A stretch of 64,000 nucleotides of DNA from an uncultured Flavobacterium sp. (GTDB taxonomy: Bacteria; Bacteroidota; Bacteroidia; Flavobacteriales; Flavobacteriaceae). This document shows, piece after piece, positions 34,133-42,586 of this stretch. Numbering within the stretch: the first letter of the stretch is position 1; each line of letters opens with the position of its first letter. A program made the translations under genes and the position numbers. The DNA is taken from NCBI RefSeq assembly GCF_963422545.1, contig NZ_OY730248.1, positions 1 to 64,000 on the forward strand, given 5' to 3'. The notes under the pieces were generated by a model. The model made no database searches, was not told the DNA's origin, and saw only the letters and a list, made by a program, of their open reading frames with translations.

Positions 34133-35053
34133 ATGAAATACATAATAACCATCGTCGGACCAACAGCTATAGGCAAAACAGCCCTAAGTATAGCTTTGGC
34201 ACAACATTTCAAGTGCGAAATAATCTCTTGTGACAGTCGTCAGTTTTTCAAAGAAATGACCATTGGTACAGCAGTTCCAAATCAAGAAGAATTAGAATCA
34301 GCAACACATCATTTCATTCAGAATAAATCTATTTTCGAAAATTATACCGTTGGCGATTACGAAAAAGAAGCTTTAACCAAAATTGAAGAACTGTTTCAAA
34401 CCAATGATTTTGTGATCCTCATTGGCGGTTCCGGTTTATATGTTGATGCCATCTTAAAAGGTTTTGACGAATTTCCGGAAATTGATTCGCAAATTCGTTC
34501 AGAAGTAAACTCAAATTACGAAAAACTCGGAATTGAATATCTTCAGGAACAATTAAAAAACTTAGATCCTGAATATTATCAAAAAATAACTTTAGAAAAT
34601 CCGCAGACCTTACAAAACCCACAGCGAATGATGCGTTTTGTAGAAGTTTGTATTGGATCTCAAAAACCATATTCGTCATTTCTAAATCAAAAGAAAAACA
34701 ATAGAAATTTCACTCCTATTTTAATTGGTTTAGATGCCGACAGGGAAATCATTTATAGCCGAATCAACCAACGAGTCGATATTATGATGAACCAAGGTTT
34801 ACTTGAAGAAGCAAAAGCATTGTATCCTAATAAAGCGTTAAATGCGCTTCAAACCGTCGGTTATAGAGAATTATTTAGTTATTTTGATGGAGAATTCACG
34901 TTGTCATTTGCTATAGAAGAAATCAAGAAAAATACAAGAAGATTTTCCAAAAGGCAATTAACGTGGTTCAAACGAAATGAAAACACAAAATGGTTTGATT
35001 ATGCAGCAGATAGAAAACAAATTATAAATTACATAGAAAATCTTCTAAAGTAA
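34133..35053 (+). CDS. miaA: tRNA dimethylallyltransferase
   Basis: MiaA adds an isopentenyl group to A37 of tRNAs reading UNN codons. The 306-aa protein has the P-loop IVGPTAIGKTALS (first 20 residues), SCDSRQFFKEMTIGTAVP, LIGGSGLYVDAIL and TVGYRELFSYFDGE near the C-terminus, with KNTRRFSKRQLTWFKR binding tRNA. It starts with an ATG right after the repeat element. Confidence 0.96.
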   Translation: MKYIITIVGPTAIGKTALSIALAQHFKCEIISCDSRQFFKEMTIGTAVPNQEELESATHHFIQNKSIFENYTVGDYEKEALTKIEELFQTNDFVILIGGSGLYVDAILKGFDEFPEIDSQIRSEVNSNYEKLGIEYLQEQLKNLDPEYYQKITLENPQTLQNPQRMMRFVEVCIGSQKPYSSFLNQKKNNRNFTPILIGLDADREIIYSRINQRVDIMMNQGLLEEAKALYPNKALNALQTVGYRELFSYFDGEFTLSFAIEEIKKNTRRFSKRQLTWFKRNENTKWFDYAADRKQIINYIENLLK

Positions 35054-35124
35054 AAATCAATTTTCTTTCATCTTTCTTCTATTCTCTAAAAAAAAATCAA
35101 CAATCTAAACTCTAAAATATAAAA

Positions 35125-35871
35125 ATGCCAATATCTCTAAATTTCACATCAGTTTTAAGCAAAGACTGGGAAATCAATTTCACGCAATGCACGCCAACAG
35201 GTTTCTTAAAATATACCGATTTGTGTAATATTTTACAATTAACCGCCGCAGCACATTCAGAAATTGGAGGAATTAGTTTTTATGATATGCAGGAATTTCA
35301 CCAAGCATGGGTTTTAAGCCGTATGCGTGTAGAAGTTCATGCTTTACCAAAATGGCAGGACGTTGTAACCGTAAAAACATGGATTAACAGTCTGGAAAAT
35401 TCACGTTCAGTTCGTGCATTGGAAATGTATGTAAACGGAAAGAAAATCGTAGGCTGTGAAACGTATTGGGCAGTTTTCAACACACAAGCACGTCGTCCGG
35501 AAGCTTTGGCACTTCCATACGAGCATTTCGAATTATTCCCGGAAAACAGAGCAACAGAAGAAGGCTTCTCTAAAATAAATATCAACCACGAAAAAGAAGC
35601 TGTTTTTGAAAAAACAGTTTATTTATCTGATTTAGATATTGTAAACCATGTAAATAACGTAAAATATCTAGAATGGTGTCTGGATCACGTCGATCCTAAA
35701 AGAACCCTGAAACAAGAAGTAAAAAGCTTCGAAATGAACTTCATGAAAGAGCTTTCGCTAAAAGATAATGTCGTAATACATGAAAGCGAAGATGACGATC
35801 ACACAACAGCAACATTTAGCATAACAAAAGGCGAAAAAACCTGCTTTGCTTTAGAATTGCACTGGAAATAA
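35125..35871 (+). CDS. Acyl-ACP thioesterase
   Basis: The 248-aa protein has two hotdog domains like plant FatA/bacterial acyl-ACP thioesterases: LTAAAHSEIGG and WVLSRMRVEVHALPKWQD in the first, DLDIVNHVNNVKYLEWCLD (catalytic Asn-His region) in the second. It releases fatty acids from acyl carrier protein. It lies 71 bp after miaA and may share its transcript. Confidence 0.88.
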   Translation: MPISLNFTSVLSKDWEINFTQCTPTGFLKYTDLCNILQLTAAAHSEIGGISFYDMQEFHQAWVLSRMRVEVHALPKWQDVVTVKTWINSLENSRSVRALEMYVNGKKIVGCETYWAVFNTQARRPEALALPYEHFELFPENRATEEGFSKININHEKEAVFEKTVYLSDLDIVNHVNNVKYLEWCLDHVDPKRTLKQEVKSFEMNFMKELSLKDNVVIHESEDDDHTTATFSITKGEKTCFALELHWK

Positions 35872-36017
35872 ATAGGCCACAGATTTAACGGATTAAACGG
35901 ATTAGTGCAGATTTTTATCAATACATTATTTTTAAGATTCACATAAGAAATGAACATAAAAAAAACTCCGCTAGGAGTTATAGATCGGTAAAAAATTGAT
36001 TTACGTCACGACAATTA

Positions 36018-36034
36018 ATGTCCCATAGGGACAT
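36018..36034. repeat. Small perfect hairpin atgtccc-ata-gggacat
   Basis: A 7-bp perfect stem lies in the gap between the thioesterase and the TPR gene. A decayed gccacagattt repeat precedes it (35877-35920). Confidence 0.5.
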
Positions 36035-36053
36035 CTCTATATTGTATTCATAG

Positions 36054-36087
36054 AAAAACGATGCGATTCAATAACCGCATCGTTTTT
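36054..36087 (-). terminator. Terminator of the rtcB-prfH operon
   Basis: aaaaacgatgcg (36054-36065) pairs with cgcatcgttttt (36076-36087), 15 nt past the TPR gene stop. Confidence 0.75.
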
Positions 36088-36101
36088 GCTTTTCATCAAA
36101 A

Positions 36102-36629
36102 TCACTTTGATTTCTTTTTAGAATCTTTTTTAGGGTTCTTTTTCTTCTTTAGCAAATCAATTTTACCTTTAATTCGCTTCTCTACTTCGGTGACATCAGA
36201 TTCAAAAGCAAATTGTAAAGAATGAAGCTTAGCATTTCTAATTTCCTTTAATGCTTTTTTAAAATCTTGCTGAGCTTCATAAAGAATTGCTTTCTTGACA
36301 TAAATTTCTGATTTGTTTATTCCTTTTATAGTTAAAGCAAAATCAATCAGTTTTTGAGCTTCTTCATAATCTTCGTTCAAAATCAAAGTCTGCAGATAAT
36401 GCGGATAAACTTCAAGTGCATGGATATTAATAGCCAAAGCTTCCTGAAAATAATGTTTCGCTTCTTCGTAATTCCATAATTGTTCCGCCAGAATTCTTCC
36501 GTACAAACACAAAACCATTGTATTTTTAGCATCATAAGAAAAAGCGTAATCTAAAGATTCTATGGTTTCTTCAAGCGAATACGGATAATTATCCAAAGCC
36601 TGAAAAAGGTATTTATCAATTGTTTTCAT
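36102..36629 (-). CDS. TPR-repeat protein, last gene of the rtcB-prfH operon
   Basis: The 175-aa cytosolic protein consists of helical repeats of about 34 aa (NTMVLCLYGRILAEQLWNYE, EAKHYFQEALAINIHALEVY, EEAQKLIDFALTI) and ends in a highly basic tail, KKKKNPKKDSKKKSK. Its start overlaps the prfH stop by 14 bp, which implies coupling. TPR domains bind partner proteins, and the Lys-rich tail could bind RNA or the ribosome. A role in the RtcB/PrfH process is inferred from the operon only. Confidence 0.75.
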   Translation of the reverse strand: MKTIDKYLFQALDNYPYSLEETIESLDYAFSYDAKNTMVLCLYGRILAEQLWNYEEAKHYFQEALAINIHALEVYPHYLQTLILNEDYEEAQKLIDFALTIKGINKSEIYVKKAILYEAQQDFKKALKEIRNAKLHSLQFAFESDVTEVEKRIKGKIDLLKKKKNPKKDSKKKSK

Positions 36630-37305
36630 TTCGTAAATCAGTTTTTAGTTTCTGACGAGTTCCTTTGTAACTTTTCTCTACTTTATTCTTCTTAAAATCA
36701 GTTCCTGTAAAAACTCTAACAGGATTTCCACGCTGAATATTCAGCTGATTTTCCCATTGTTTCCCGACATGATTTTTAAGTTGCTGCAAAGTTTCGTCTC
36801 CTAGTTTTTTTAATAATCTTTCTGTTGCCAGTTTTTTGTTTTGGTGTTGCGAGCGACTGTCCATCGCAACCACAGCAATCCCCGTAGGAATATGTGTTGC
36901 TCTGACTGCCGAACTTACCTTGTTCACATGTTGTCCGCCAGCGCCGGAACTACGCATTGCCTGATATTGAATATCACTCTCCAAAATTGATGCATTCTTT
37001 TGCGGTTCAATTTCAAAAATGCCAATAAACCAGTTTTTGCGTTTGTGCATTTTCCTAAACTGACTCTGACCAATCCATTGAATTGTTCCAATCCAGGAAT
37101 TAGCAAATACCGTTGCGTTTTTTCCTTTTATAGCAATTGTTGTCGTTTCAACGGTACCATTTTCCTGCCCTACTTCTCTTTGAAGTAAAATTGTCTCTAA
37201 ACCTTGTTCTTGCGCTTCGTCTAACACTTTTTTAAGCACTTGGGCAACTACCCAAGTGCATTCTGCAGGTCCTCGACCAGCTGTTATTTGAATTATTTTT
37301 TCCAT
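36616..37305 (-). CDS. prfH: Peptide chain release factor-like protein PrfH
   Basis: The 229-aa protein carries the peptidyl-tRNA hydrolysis motif GAGGQHVNKV (GGQ at 123-125) and VSSAVRATHIPTGIAV of class I release factors but lacks the stop-codon reading domain. This is the PrfH family, encoded next to RtcB. Published work on the E. coli pair shows PrfH freeing nascent chains from ribosomes damaged in the 16S decoding centre so that RtcB can religate the RNA. It is 13 bp after rtcB and overlaps the TPR gene. Confidence 0.92.
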   Translation of the reverse strand: MEKIIQITAGRGPAECTWVVAQVLKKVLDEAQEQGLETILLQREVGQENGTVETTTIAIKGKNATVFANSWIGTIQWIGQSQFRKMHKRKNWFIGIFEIEPQKNASILESDIQYQAMRSSGAGGQHVNKVSSAVRATHIPTGIAVVAMDSRSQHQNKKLATERLLKKLGDETLQQLKNHVGKQWENQLNIQRGNPVRVFTGTDFKKNKVEKSYKGTRQKLKTDLRNENN

Positions 37306-37318
37306 TTTTTAATTTCTT

Positions 37319-38710
37319 TTATCGGTCCATTCTAACGATTTTCGGAATAAAAGTTCCCAGAACTTCAACCAAATCAGTTTGATTCGCCATCACTTTTGTA
37401 ATGTCTTTGTACGCCATTGGTGCTTCGTCGATATTTCCGCCAATTAAGGTTACATCATTGGCTTTCAAAACCTTTTTGATTTCGCTTTGCGTAAAAGTAC
37501 TTTTACATTTCGCTCTCGAAAACAAACGTCCCGCGCCATGCGAAGCTGAGTTTAAACTCTCCGCATTTCCTTTGCCTTTCACAATATAACCCGGAGCTGT
37601 CATCGAACCCGGAATTATTCCCAATTGACCTTCACCGGCAGGAGTTGCTCCTTTTCTGTGCACAATGCATTCCTGACCGTTTACCATTTCTTTCCAGGCA
37701 AAATTGTGGTGATTTTCAATTGTAACCACTACTCTTTTTCCAATTGCTTTGGCAATTCGTCTGTGAATATCATCGTGACAAGCTTTTGCATATTCTCCCG
37801 CTAAATTCATCGCCAGCCAATATTCCTGTCCGTCATGTGTATTCAAATCTAACCATGCCAAATGCTGTACATTTTTTGGTAACGGACATTGTTTTGTTGC
37901 CAAATACGTGTAATGTTTGGCAATATTTGCACCTAAACCACGTGAACCACTATGCGATAGAACTGCAAAATATTCGCCAGCTCCAAGCTTCCATTCATTT
38001 TCAGGATTGTCTATTTTTGCAATACCAAATTCTACAAAATGATTTCCTCCGCCTGAGCTTCCTAATTGTTTATAAGCTTTAGGTAAAAGATTTTTCAGTA
38101 ATGGAATATCCTGAAACTCACTTTTGTAAAAAACTTCATGATCTACTCGTGAAGCATGTGTTTCATACATTCCAAACTTGGTGTTATCTTTTAAAATTGC
38201 TTCTAACTGATGCTCTTTTCCTTTGAAATAAGCAGCTGGTATATCAAAAATTGACAAACTCATTCGGCAACCAATATCAACTCCAACTCCATACGGAATA
38301 ACGGCATTATCAGTTGCAAGCACTCCACCAATTGGTAATCCATAACCTGAATGTGCGTCCGGCATTAATGCTCCTGCAACAGAAATTGGCAATTTTAATG
38401 AATCGTACAACTGAAATTTTGCTTGTTGATCAATTTCATTTTCACCAAAAATCCTAAAAGAAACTCGCGTTGTCTTAAGCTGATGCATTCTAACCTGAAC
38501 CGGTTTTATCAACCCTTCTGCCACTTTTCCCCAAGTTCCGTGTCCTTCAAACTTTTCAGGATGAAGCAAAACTTCTTTGGCCTCTGTTAGAATAGATTCT
38601 TTTTTCTCTCTTTTTCTATATCTGTTTATTTGCCCTAAGGCGATATTTATTGAATTGTTTTTTGGAAAACCTAACTTAATCAGGTCTTTTCCAGATAATT
38701 TATTTCCCAT
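37319..38710 (-). CDS. rtcB: RNA ligase RtcB
   Basis: RtcB joins 2',3'-cyclic phosphate (or 3'-phosphate) and 5'-OH RNA ends with GTP and Mn2+. The 463-aa protein shows metal-binding VGVDIGCRM (Asp145, Cys148), SGGGNHFVEFG, LSHSGSRGLG, and the guanylated His391 in SASHGAGRLFSR. Its pairing with prfH places it in the RtcB2-type ribosome-repair group rather than tRNA-splicing RtcB. It starts 3 bp after the upstream unknown gene. Confidence 0.96.
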   Translation of the reverse strand: MGNKLSGKDLIKLGFPKNNSINIALGQINRYRKREKKESILTEAKEVLLHPEKFEGHGTWGKVAEGLIKPVQVRMHQLKTTRVSFRIFGENEIDQQAKFQLYDSLKLPISVAGALMPDAHSGYGLPIGGVLATDNAVIPYGVGVDIGCRMSLSIFDIPAAYFKGKEHQLEAILKDNTKFGMYETHASRVDHEVFYKSEFQDIPLLKNLLPKAYKQLGSSGGGNHFVEFGIAKIDNPENEWKLGAGEYFAVLSHSGSRGLGANIAKHYTYLATKQCPLPKNVQHLAWLDLNTHDGQEYWLAMNLAGEYAKACHDDIHRRIAKAIGKRVVVTIENHHNFAWKEMVNGQECIVHRKGATPAGEGQLGIIPGSMTAPGYIVKGKGNAESLNSASHGAGRLFSRAKCKSTFTQSEIKKVLKANDVTLIGGNIDEAPMAYKDITKVMANQTDLVEVLGTFIPKIVRMDR

Positions 38711-38713
38711 GAT

Positions 38714-39460
38714 TTATATCTTTTCGTCTGCATATTGTTGATACAATAAATGCCGACTTTTATTTTTAATTGGGTTTAACTCTCTCGGGTTTTCCGTTTG
38801 ATAATACCTCCAACGATGAGAAAAACCATCTACTAATTTGTTTATCTTATATCTTAAATTAAGATTAGTAATGTAATTGTCAACAAGCTGAATTTCACTT
38901 TCCAAATCTGCATCAACCATTTTAGTATGCGTTATCATGTATGCCTTAACTCGAAAAACATAGCGCCACGGCTCATTAAATACATAATGAATTTTATACC
39001 GTTTACAATTAGAACACCAACATTCCCTTTTATAAAAATGCATTTTTTCTTTTTCAGTTAATGTCAATTTTGGACTTCTCCATTCAGATTCTGAAAACTC
39101 TTTTACTGTCTGAAGCTTTTCAACATATACATGTTTTCTCTTCCTCTTTTTCTTTTTCTTAAAAGATTTTTCAGAAGAATACTGCCATGTATTTATCTTT
39201 TCCAGCAATGTTTCATAAAATTCAGCTTCATTTGATCTTGTTATATCCCCTCTTAGTACAAAACTGCGCTCCCAACCTTTTTGATAAGGTGTTGCTAAAG
39301 GAATCAATGGTAAATCTTTACGTTTTTTCCAGAGTTCTACTTCAAGCTTTCTTAACTGAATTAATTGTTTTTCAAAATCTTCTTTTACTAATCTTTTCTT
39401 TGTTCTTTTATTTTTAAAGCGAGAGCACAAAGCATACTCCTCTGCTGTATAATTTTCCAT
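38714..39460 (-). CDS. Unknown basic protein heading the rtcB-prfH operon
   Basis: From ATG 39460 the protein is 248 aa. I do not know its function, though its sequence style recalls a conserved Bacteroidota protein of unknown role. It is very basic, with SFKKKKKRKRKHVYVEKL in the middle and many aromatic residues (KRYKIHYVFNEPWRYVFRVK, DGFSHRWRYYQTE). A possible metal pair is CWCSNC. There is no signal peptide or membrane helix. It is 3 bp from rtcB, so the two are coupled; the basic, aromatic make-up fits RNA binding. A TTG eleven codons upstream is less likely. Confidence 0.75.
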   Translation of the reverse strand: MENYTAEEYALCSRFKNKRTKKRLVKEDFEKQLIQLRKLEVELWKKRKDLPLIPLATPYQKGWERSFVLRGDITRSNEAEFYETLLEKINTWQYSSEKSFKKKKKRKRKHVYVEKLQTVKEFSESEWRSPKLTLTEKEKMHFYKRECWCSNCKRYKIHYVFNEPWRYVFRVKAYMITHTKMVDADLESEIQLVDNYITNLNLRYKINKLVDGFSHRWRYYQTENPRELNPIKNKSRHLLYQQYADEKI

Positions 39461-39508
39461 TAAAAAATTATAGTGCGTTAAATTAATAGCCAAAACTGAC
39501 TATAACAT

Positions 39509-39526
39509 TTTATCCATAAGGATAAA
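39509..39526. promoter_or_regulatory. Inverted repeat upstream of the rtcB operon (possible operator)
   Basis: tttatcc (39509-39515) and ggataaa (39520-39526) form a perfect 7-bp dyad with a 4-bp centre, about 50 bp before the first ATG. No TAnnTTTG box was recognised there. Confidence 0.35.
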
Positions 39527-39570
39527 TAACAAAATCGATTATTCGGGAAAATTTGAAGTGTCTAGAATAA

Positions 39571-39605
39571 AAAAAGCCCGAAACTAAATGTCTTCGGGCT
39601 TTTTT
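39571..39605. terminator. Terminator-like hairpin upstream of the rtcB operon
   Basis: aaaaagcccgaa (39571-39582) pairs with ttcgggcttttt (39593-39604). It insulates the operon from the two-component genes. Confidence 0.7.
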
Positions 39606-39869
39606 ATATATCTAAAAATGAATTTCTAAGATTGAAATAAGCCACGAAGAAGCGCTGCACCAAATCTATTTGATGTGAAGCTTTGTGATGTCAATGTAAG
39701 TACAAACATTTTTCTTCGTTTTTAAAGGGTTATTATTTTTTTCGTCTGCAAATATTCAGAATTGTTTTCTTAATTTCCAAATTTATTTTTCAGAAAATTC
39801 ATGTAAAAAATAATTGATGCGTTCTTTGAATCGTAAAAAATCACATTATCTATCTGAAAACTAAAGCCC

Positions 39870-39946
39870 TAGCCCTGATAGAAGCGATATCCTTTTTCTT
39901 GCTTCTTTAGCAAGAAAAAGATATAGCGGATAGCAGGAAATAGCTT
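39870..39946 (+). repeat. Dispersed hairpin element, copy 3
   Basis: tagccctgatagaagcgata is followed by a perfect 12-bp stem (39892-39903 with 39909-39920) and agcggatagcaggaaatagc. It is the best-preserved of the four copies. Confidence 0.75.
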
Positions 39947-40005
39947 CAAATTACAAAAAAAGTCAAAAAGCAAAATCCAAATTCCAATTCTTTTCACAAT
40001 GTGTA

Positions 40006-40127
40006 TCATTTCGACGAAGGAGAAAACTTCGTTGCTGAATCGACAAAGATTGACTTTCTTTGCGGAGTTACTTACGGAGATTTACTTCGTCTGTTCGCTA
40101 TCGCTCGAGTCTCCTTTATCGAAATGA
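40006..40127. repeat. 122-bp element with terminal inverted repeats (MITE- or REP-like)
   Basis: The ends tcatttcgacgaagga (40006-40021) and tcctttatcgaaatga (40112-40127) are inverted copies with one or two mismatches. The interior has further short inverted units (ggagaaaacttcg, cttacggagatttacttcg, ttcgctatcgctcgag). It has no ORF. Confidence 0.6.
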
Positions 40128-40176
40128 CAATATTGGGGAGAATTGCAATTTAAAACTTAATTTTAAGGCATAAAAA

Positions 40177-40198
40177 AAGCTCTGATTTCTCAGAGCTT
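40177..40198 (-). terminator. Terminator of the two-component operon
   Basis: aagctctga (40177-40185) pairs with tcagagctt (40190-40198), just past the regulator stop. Confidence 0.75.
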
Positions 40199-40220
40199 AT
40201 ATTATTTCTATATGAATTTA

Positions 40221-40937
40221 TTATTCAGAAACTTTGCTTTTAACAACTAATCTAAAACCTTCTCCGTGAATGTTAAGGATTTCAACATCTTCGTCAGCTT
40301 TTAGATATTTTCTAAGTTTAGCGATGTAAACATCCATACTTCTTGAAGTAAAGTAGTTGTCATCTCTCCAGATTTTTGTTAATGCTAGTTCTCTTGGCAT
40401 TAAGTCATTTTCGTGAAGAATTAGCATTTTAAGCAATTCGTTCTCTTTTGGAGATAATTTTATTGGTTCTTCGTTTTCGAACGTTAAGAATCTAAGTTTA
40501 GAATTTAGGTGAAATTTACCAATATTAAACTCAAACTGAACTTGTTCTGCTTTTGTATCGGCAGATTTTCTTTGAATGATTGCTTTTATTTTCATCAATA
40601 AAACTTCTGAATCAAAAGGTTTATTCAAGTAATCATCAGCTCCAGCTTTGTATCCTTTTAATACATCTTCTTTCATAGACTTAGCTGTCAAGAAGATAAT
40701 TGGCACTTCACTGTTCTTTTCTCTAATTTCTTTGGCTAAAGTGTAACCATCTTTATAAGGCATCATTACATCAAGAATACATAAATCATATACATCTTTC
40801 TTGAATTTCTCGAAACCTTCCATACCGTTTTTAGCTAAAGTAACTTCAAAGTCATTTAACATTAGATAATCTTTAAGAACTGCCCCAAAATTAAGGTCAT
40901 CTTCTACTAAAAGTATTCTTTTGTTATTATTTTCCAT
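40221..40937 (-). CDS. OmpR-type response regulator
   Basis: The 238-aa protein has a receiver domain (VEDDLNFGAV, phosphoacceptor Asp in LCILDVMMPYKDGY, FLTAKSM, KPFDSEVLL) and a C-terminal winged helix (LSPKENELLKMLILHE, MDVYIAKLRKYL, HGEGFRL). It is 3 bp downstream of its kinase. It resembles the RprY/RprX pair of Bacteroidota; targets are unknown. Confidence 0.93.
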   Translation of the reverse strand: MENNNKRILLVEDDLNFGAVLKDYLMLNDFEVTLAKNGMEGFEKFKKDVYDLCILDVMMPYKDGYTLAKEIREKNSEVPIIFLTAKSMKEDVLKGYKAGADDYLNKPFDSEVLLMKIKAIIQRKSADTKAEQVQFEFNIGKFHLNSKLRFLTFENEEPIKLSPKENELLKMLILHENDLMPRELALTKIWRDDNYFTSRSMDVYIAKLRKYLKADEDVEILNIHGEGFRLVVKSKVSE

Positions 40938-40940
40938 ATT

Positions 40941-42527
40941 TTAATTTATTAATGGTATTTTTATTATAAAGGTGCTACCTTTTCCTTTTTCGCTTTCAAC
41001 ATATACTTGGCCATTATGATCTTCTACTATTCTTTTTACATATGCCAGACCCAAGCCATGTCCTTTTACATTATGTAAATCTCCTGTATGTTCCCTGTAA
41101 AACTTCTCAAAAACTCGTTTCTGAGCTATCTTACTCATACCAAGACCATTATCCTTCACTTTTATAAGAATCATATCTTTGACATTTTCTGTAAAAATTT
41201 CAATTTCAGGAGCATCAGGTGAATATTTTATGGCATTTTCTAAAATATTTACCAATACGTTTGTAAAATGCACTTCGTTTATCAAACACGTTGTTCTCGC
41301 GGCATTAAAGTGTTTTACAACTGTACCATGTCTGTCTTCTAAAATTAAATTTACGTGCTCAATTGCGTCATCAATTATATCATGAATTACAGTTGGCTCT
41401 TTTGTAATATCAAGTTCTCTTTTTTCTAATTTAGAGATACGAAGAACGTTTTCAACCTGAGCATGCATTCTTTTATTTTCGTCCCGAATCATTTGAAGAT
41501 AGCGAAAAACCTTTTCTTTATCTTCAATAATCTTAGGGTTTCTAATTGCATCCAGTGCTAAATTTATTGTCGCAATTGGAGTTTTAAACTCATGCGTCAT
41601 ATTATTAATAAAATCAGTTTTGATTTCAGAAATATGTTTTTGACGCAACAATTGGTTCAATGCACTTGTGTAAGCTACTATTATAATCAACGTAAATATT
41701 ATTGATAATATAGTTATACTTAATAATTCAGATAGTAAAAATTTCTTTTTATGAGGAAAGGTTATATACAATTCATATCTACTACTTCCTTCGTTATCTG
41801 TGAATATTGGCACGTGATAGCTTGCATCTTTATCATAATGAAATCCATCGGATTTTATTTTTGTTGATAATCCACTATTAAGAACTCCAAACTCAAATTT
41901 GGTTTTTACACCGTATTCTTCTAATTCTTTCTTTAGAAAGTTTTGCAATTTTATTTTAGAAATTCTTTCGTCGATTGGCAATGCATCAGCAAAATCCTTT
42001 ATCGAAATTTCCATTTGAACTTTATTCAAAAGATCTAAACTGCCTGATTTTTCAATCTTTAAATCAGGAATTAAACTTTGTCCTAAAGTAGTATTGTCAA
42101 TATTGTTATTATTGTTATAAACCTCCGTTACTCTTTTAGAGCTAAAGTTTTTAAATCTTTCACTGCTAAACTTTTTATTAAAAAGCGAACTACTTATATC
42201 GTAATCTTCAGATGTAAGTGTGTTAGAATAAACAATTGTTTTATTTGTTTTTGTATTTCTTTGTACATATAGTACTTCAAGCAAATCTTCTTTCTTAGGA
42301 ATTTTACCGGTACTGTCTTTTAGACGATTCCATTTATCATAAAAACTATACTCTTCCTGCTGTTCAAGTTTATCAGCAACATTACCAATTACTTGGGTAA
42401 CGTGGTATTTAAATTGCTCATCATTATTTTTGAACGAAGAATTGAACCAATATACTTGAACCAGAATAATCCCTATTAAGGACAAACTCATCAGCAAAAC
42501 AAGTATTCTAAAAAATAATTTATTCAT
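40941..42527 (-). CDS. Sensor histidine kinase
   Basis: The 528-aa kinase has one N-terminal helix (about 5-28), a periplasmic sensor region of about 230 aa and a second helix (LSITILSIIFTLIIIVAY). No HAMP domain follows: the H-box FINNMTHEFKTPIATINLAL comes soon after the helix. The N, G1 and G2 boxes are VLVNILENAIKYS, KVKDNGLGMS and GHGLGLAYVK. It is the first gene of the pair. A TAATTTTG box (42533-42540) ends 5 nt before the ATG, so the mRNA may be leaderless. Confidence 0.92.
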   Translation of the reverse strand: MNKLFFRILVLLMSLSLIGIILVQVYWFNSSFKNNDEQFKYHVTQVIGNVADKLEQQEEYSFYDKWNRLKDSTGKIPKKEDLLEVLYVQRNTKTNKTIVYSNTLTSEDYDISSSLFNKKFSSERFKNFSSKRVTEVYNNNNNIDNTTLGQSLIPDLKIEKSGSLDLLNKVQMEISIKDFADALPIDERISKIKLQNFLKKELEEYGVKTKFEFGVLNSGLSTKIKSDGFHYDKDASYHVPIFTDNEGSSRYELYITFPHKKKFLLSELLSITILSIIFTLIIIVAYTSALNQLLRQKHISEIKTDFINNMTHEFKTPIATINLALDAIRNPKIIEDKEKVFRYLQMIRDENKRMHAQVENVLRISKLEKRELDITKEPTVIHDIIDDAIEHVNLILEDRHGTVVKHFNAARTTCLINEVHFTNVLVNILENAIKYSPDAPEIEIFTENVKDMILIKVKDNGLGMSKIAQKRVFEKFYREHTGDLHNVKGHGLGLAYVKRIVEDHNGQVYVESEKGKGSTFIIKIPLIN

Positions 42528-42586
42528 CGAAACAAAATTAATATTTTAACAATATACTAAATAATACATTAACCAAATATTAACAT

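Larger units (their letters stand above)
39461..40220. other. Long intergenic region with repeats, no gene
   Basis: These 760 bp hold a possible operator, two terminators, a dispersed hairpin element and a 122-bp terminal-inverted-repeat element. Both strands were scanned for short ORFs and tRNA-like folds; none was convincing. Confidence 0.6.

Noticed and set aside
35877..35920. Repeat gccacagattt...ggattaaacgg as a functional palindrome
   Set aside because: Only one arm is present, so it is a decayed half copy without a stem.
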